Source: Desulfobacteraceae bacterium (GTDB lineage Bacteria; Desulfobacterota; Desulfobacteria; Desulfobacterales; Desulfosalsimonadaceae). From it: 7,472 bases of DNA. Shown one piece after another: positions 4,933-7,472 of this stretch. The notes beneath the pieces were generated by a model that was not told the DNA's origin, ran no database searches, and was given only the letters and a program-made list of their open reading frames with translations. Numbering within the stretch: the stretch's first letter is position 1; every line of letters begins with the position of its first letter. The translations under genes were made by a program, and so were the position numbers. The stretch spans positions 1 through 7,472 of the forward strand of contig SLPT01000014.1 in assembly GCA_007131845.1 (NCBI GenBank), given 5' to 3'.

Positions 4933-6165
4933 ATGAAATTGTGGCAGTATTTCTTTGCCGTAACAATGATTGTTCTGCTTTCAGCGAACGTTTCGGCAAC
5001 CAGTATATCGGGCAGATCGAGCACGATGGTGGAGTGGTTCGATGATCCGGAAGGAAGCGGCGCCCTTCCCGTCTACCAGTATCTCATGCTAAATGCCCGC
5101 GACATACGGGACTATGGGATCAATTTTCGCCTCTATGGCCGGCTGGGACACGATTTGAAGGATACGGTGGATGCGGACAGCCGCCTTTACTATGCATATG
5201 CGGAAAAACGGGGGATCAACGACCTGTTTGACGTGAAACTGGGCCGCCACCTGGTGTTCAATACCGCCGGCTCGGCCATCATGGACGGACTCAGCCTCGA
5301 CTACAAACCCGATTCCCCCTTCAGCGTCAACCTGTTCGGCGGCGGCGACGTCAGGTATTACGAAAGCTACGACGAAAAAGACCTGGTAGCAGGCGGCAAA
5401 CTTTCGGGCTGGCTCATGGAAGACAGCCTCAAACTCGGCCTTTCCTATATCCAGAAATGGGAGGACAGCGCCGCGACCCACCAACTCATCGGACTGGATG
5501 CCTTCTACGACCATGGTACCGTATTCGAGGCTTACGGCGAATACCAGTTCAACTATATCTCCGACACTATGAGCTACCTGCTGCTGGGCGTAAACTATCA
5601 TAAAAACCAGGATTGGCAGCTTCGAACGGAGTATCTGTACTCCAAGCCGGTCTTTTCCTCAACCTCCATATATTCCGTTTTCGCCGTTGCGGAATACCAG
5701 GAAATCATGAGCCAGCTCAACTATCGCCTCGGGCCGGGCATGTTTGCCTTCGGGCGCTTTACTTATGAGATGTACGAAGATGTCGCCAACGCCAACGTAG
5801 TCGAAGCAGGCATCGAGAAAATCCGTACCGACCGGTTTTCCGGGTCTGTCTCCGGGGTTTTCCGGGACCATCGGGAAGGCCAGGACCTCTACGGCATCCG
5901 GGGCCGCATCGCATACCTGTGGAACCATCGCTTCCAGTTCGGCGGCGGAGCCAGCATCGATGTACTGGAGCGGCACCTGGTGGTTTTTGACGGGGAAGAA
6001 ACCGCCATCGAGGGAAAATACGAAGAAACCGCCCACCGGATCTGGGCGGATGCAACCGTCTTCTTCAGCCGGAACGCTTCGCTGGAAACACGTGTTTCGA
6101 GAATCGAAAGCAAACGCTGGAACGAATATTACTACGGCAACATTCGCTTTAATTATCATTTTTAG
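4933..6165 (+). CDS. Outer-membrane beta-barrel protein of a porin-cytochrome cassette
   Basis: This 410-residue protein has a Sec signal peptide: a short Lys-containing start, a hydrophobic core to about residue 17 and likely cleavage after Ala22 (ANVSA). The mature part is rich in Tyr, Phe, Gly and charged residues, with alternating amphipathic strands and polar turns throughout, for example the segments around SYLLLGVNYHKNQDWQL and RIAYLWNHRFQFGGGASIDV. It ends in Asn-Tyr-His-Phe; a terminal Phe is the usual signal for barrel assembly by Bam. No CxxCH is present. It is followed after 19 bp by a decaheme cytochrome and then a lipoprotein cytochrome, the order of porin-cytochrome conduits in Geobacter and similar to MtrB/MtrA/MtrC of Shewanella. 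It is much shorter than MtrB (about 700 residues), so family membership rests mainly on context. AGGAG lies six bases before the ATG. Confidence 0.75.
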   Translation: MKLWQYFFAVTMIVLLSANVSATSISGRSSTMVEWFDDPEGSGALPVYQYLMLNARDIRDYGINFRLYGRLGHDLKDTVDADSRLYYAYAEKRGINDLFDVKLGRHLVFNTAGSAIMDGLSLDYKPDSPFSVNLFGGGDVRYYESYDEKDLVAGGKLSGWLMEDSLKLGLSYIQKWEDSAATHQLIGLDAFYDHGTVFEAYGEYQFNYISDTMSYLLLGVNYHKNQDWQLRTEYLYSKPVFSSTSIYSVFAVAEYQEIMSQLNYRLGPGMFAFGRFTYEMYEDVANANVVEAGIEKIRTDRFSGSVSGVFRDHREGQDLYGIRGRIAYLWNHRFQFGGGASIDVLERHLVVFDGEETAIEGKYEETAHRIWADATVFFSRNASLETRVSRIESKRWNEYYYGNIRFNYHF

Positions 6166-6184
6166 AAGCCAGGGAGTCCAATCC

Positions 6185-7099
6185 ATGAAACGAATGCGGA
6201 AAATCACCCTGATACTGGTTGCAGGTATTGTGCTGATGGGCCTTTCCGTTGCCGTCGCCGAATTCAAGGGCATTGTGTTCGACCATGACCTGCACCCGGA
6301 ATACCTCGGTTTCGACTGCACCGTCTGCCACGACGAAAATCTCCAGCGGATCACGCCCGATCCGGAATCATGCATGATCTGCCATGACCCGGCCTATCTC
6401 GAAGACGTTGTATATCCCGGCAAAAAGACCCATGGGCCTGCCTGGTCCCTTAACCATGACACCTACGCTAAAAGTGGCGTCCGGCACTGCATGGAATGCC
6501 ACCAGGACTATTCCGACAAGGGAAGAAAGGACAGCAACCCAAGGGCGACCACCTGCTACGAATGCCACACTCCCACCGGCAAGGACAGTAAATTCGGGCC
6601 TTTCGGCAGCAGCATCCACAATGTGCATACATCCGATTTTTACGTCACCCATCCCCTGGCGGCACGCACGGACCAGCGCCGGTGCGCGGATTGCCACACG
6701 GAAACCCGCTTCTGCGGGGACTGCCACGACGATTTCAACAGAAACGATCTGGCCCTGAAATCTCACCGCCGCGCGTGGAGCGATCTCGCCGTCATTTTCG
6801 ACCGCGACACTGCGCAGATCCACGAGGCATTCGATGAATCCCAATGCGACTCCTGCCACCGCGACGAAAACAACTCCATCGTGATTCCTTCCGATCGCTG
6901 GGCCCGGGGTCATGCCATCGAAGCCCGGAAGAACCTGGCCACCTGCCAGGCCTGTCATCCCACGGGCGACACCTGCGTCAAGTGTCACAGCGCCAGCACT
7001 GGCCTGGGCGTAAGCCCCCATCCCAAGGGTTGGAGCGGCAGCATGAGCCGACGCCTGGAAAGTGCCAGCAAAGGCAGAACCTGTGCCAAATGCCATTAA
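6185..7099 (+). CDS. Secreted decaheme c-type cytochrome
   Basis: This product of 304 residues starts at the ATG at 6185, after GGGAG; the frame is open further upstream, but only this start gives a signal peptide (MKRMRK, hydrophobic core, likely cleavage after Ala25). Ten CxxCH heme motifs follow at residues 45, 63, 102, 124, 167, 177, 221, 254, 264 and 300. Twelve further His residues (34, 37, 83, 91, 101, 145, 148, 156, 194, 213, 243, 279) are more than enough for bis-His ligation. The last motif, CAKCH, is the extreme C-terminus, directly before TAA. Ten hemes in a protein of this size recalls periplasmic MtrA-type cytochromes that insert into the barrel partner, although detailed homology cannot be judged by eye. 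It sits between the barrel gene and a lipoprotein cytochrome gene (53-bp gap) and is probably co-transcribed with both. Confidence 0.93.
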   Translation: MKRMRKITLILVAGIVLMGLSVAVAEFKGIVFDHDLHPEYLGFDCTVCHDENLQRITPDPESCMICHDPAYLEDVVYPGKKTHGPAWSLNHDTYAKSGVRHCMECHQDYSDKGRKDSNPRATTCYECHTPTGKDSKFGPFGSSIHNVHTSDFYVTHPLAARTDQRRCADCHTETRFCGDCHDDFNRNDLALKSHRRAWSDLAVIFDRDTAQIHEAFDESQCDSCHRDENNSIVIPSDRWARGHAIEARKNLATCQACHPTGDTCVKCHSASTGLGVSPHPKGWSGSMSRRLESASKGRTCAKCH

Positions 7100-7152
7100 G
7101 GAAACCAATGATGGAACGCTACGATACTGGATCCATGACAAGGAGAGGCTGC

Positions 7153-7472
7153 ATGAAATACACAAAAAACCTTCTGGCTGCATTGCTGCTGGCCATGGCC
7201 CCATTGCTCGGCTGCGGCAGCGACAGCAGTTCCAGCGTCGGCACCACGCCGGGAGAGCCTGATCCTGCCGGGTATATCGGCGACGTCAACTGCCTCAGCT
7301 GCCATGACGATCAGAAACGGGAGTGGCTGAAAGCCCACGGCAACCTGGCTCCGGATGGCGTTACGCACAACCCCAGCTATCCCTTGCCGAGCGCAACGTG
7401 CGAAGCATGTCACGACCGCGGAAGCCTCACCGATCCCAGCGTCGAGGGCAAAGGATGGGAACTGGTCGGCGA
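7153..7472 (+). CDS. Lipoprotein multiheme cytochrome c, N-terminal part (3' end outside window)
   Basis: The gene starts with ATG at 7153-7155, seven bases after AAGGAG, and is open to the window end (106 complete codons). Residues 1-20 form a lipoprotein signal, with lipobox Leu-Leu-Gly-Cys at 18-21 and Cys21 as the lipidated residue. Position +2 is Gly, not Asp, which under the E. coli sorting rule would allow transport to the outer membrane. A flexible Ser/Gly/Pro linker (22-40) leads to the first heme motif CLSCH (47-51), and the second is CEACH (83-87). Position in the cassette suggests the outer-surface cytochrome that accepts electrons from the barrel-decaheme pair. Total heme count, length and any substrate-binding domain lie beyond the window. 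A periplasm-facing lipoprotein remains possible. Confidence 0.88.
   Translation, partial: MKYTKNLLAALLLAMAPLLGCGSDSSSSVGTTPGEPDPAGYIGDVNCLSCHDDQKREWLKAHGNLAPDGVTHNPSYPLPSATCEACHDRGSLTDPSVEGKGWELVG

Noticed and set aside
6368..7204. 278-codon minus-strand ORF opposite the decaheme cytochrome
   Set aside because: It is the reverse of a gene with ten heme motifs, and its Ala/Gly/Val-rich composition follows from that gene's codons.
1..7472. CRISPR array, tRNA, rRNA, insertion sequence or integrase
   Set aside because: No regularly spaced direct repeats, cloverleaf-like sequence, rRNA-like stretch or transposase/integrase motifs were found on either strand.

Overview
The window looks like a chromosomal segment of a Gram-negative anaerobe of the Desulfobacterota (a Desulfobacterales-type sulfate reducer or a relative). 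This rests on the mix of genes: a DUF3786 protein, an outer-membrane barrel with multiheme c-type cytochromes, and several long imperfect palindromes between genes. No rRNA, tRNA, transposase or CRISPR array is visible, and the species cannot be named from sequence alone.

Layout. Positions 1-188 (+) are the C-terminal tail of a 4-alpha-glucanotransferase (MalQ type). It converges on a minus-strand pair: a sodium:neurotransmitter-symporter (NSS) family transporter (500-1978) and, 27 bp downstream, a 33-residue single-helix MetS-type small subunit (371-472). A palindrome of about 150 bp (221-373) fills the convergent gap and overlaps the metS-type stop codon. Next, also on the minus strand, come a DUF3786 protein (2132-2731) and a soluble GT-A-fold family-2 glycosyltransferase (2978-4222). 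A second, unrelated palindrome of about 124 bp (2857-2980) lies between them and supplies the glycosyltransferase stop codon. A solitary end fragment of the first palindrome lies at 2096-2116.

Positions 4223-4932 are a 710-bp divergent regulatory region. It holds promoter-like boxes for both directions, an operator-like palindrome, a strong hairpin with two competing outer pairings, a second hairpin, and a near-perfect orphan Shine-Dalgarno site with a tiny leader ORF.

Positions 4933 to the window end (+) form an apparent operon: a 410-residue outer-membrane beta-barrel protein, a 304-residue secreted decaheme cytochrome whose tenth heme motif is its extreme C-terminus, and the start of a lipoprotein multiheme cytochrome that runs off the edge. 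The order (barrel, periplasmic cytochrome, outer-surface lipoprotein cytochrome) is that of porin-cytochrome conduits for extracellular electron transfer. This cassette is the most interesting system here. Electrons would pass from the periplasmic decaheme protein, threaded into the barrel, to the surface lipoprotein cytochrome. That role is inferred from gene content, order and targeting signals.
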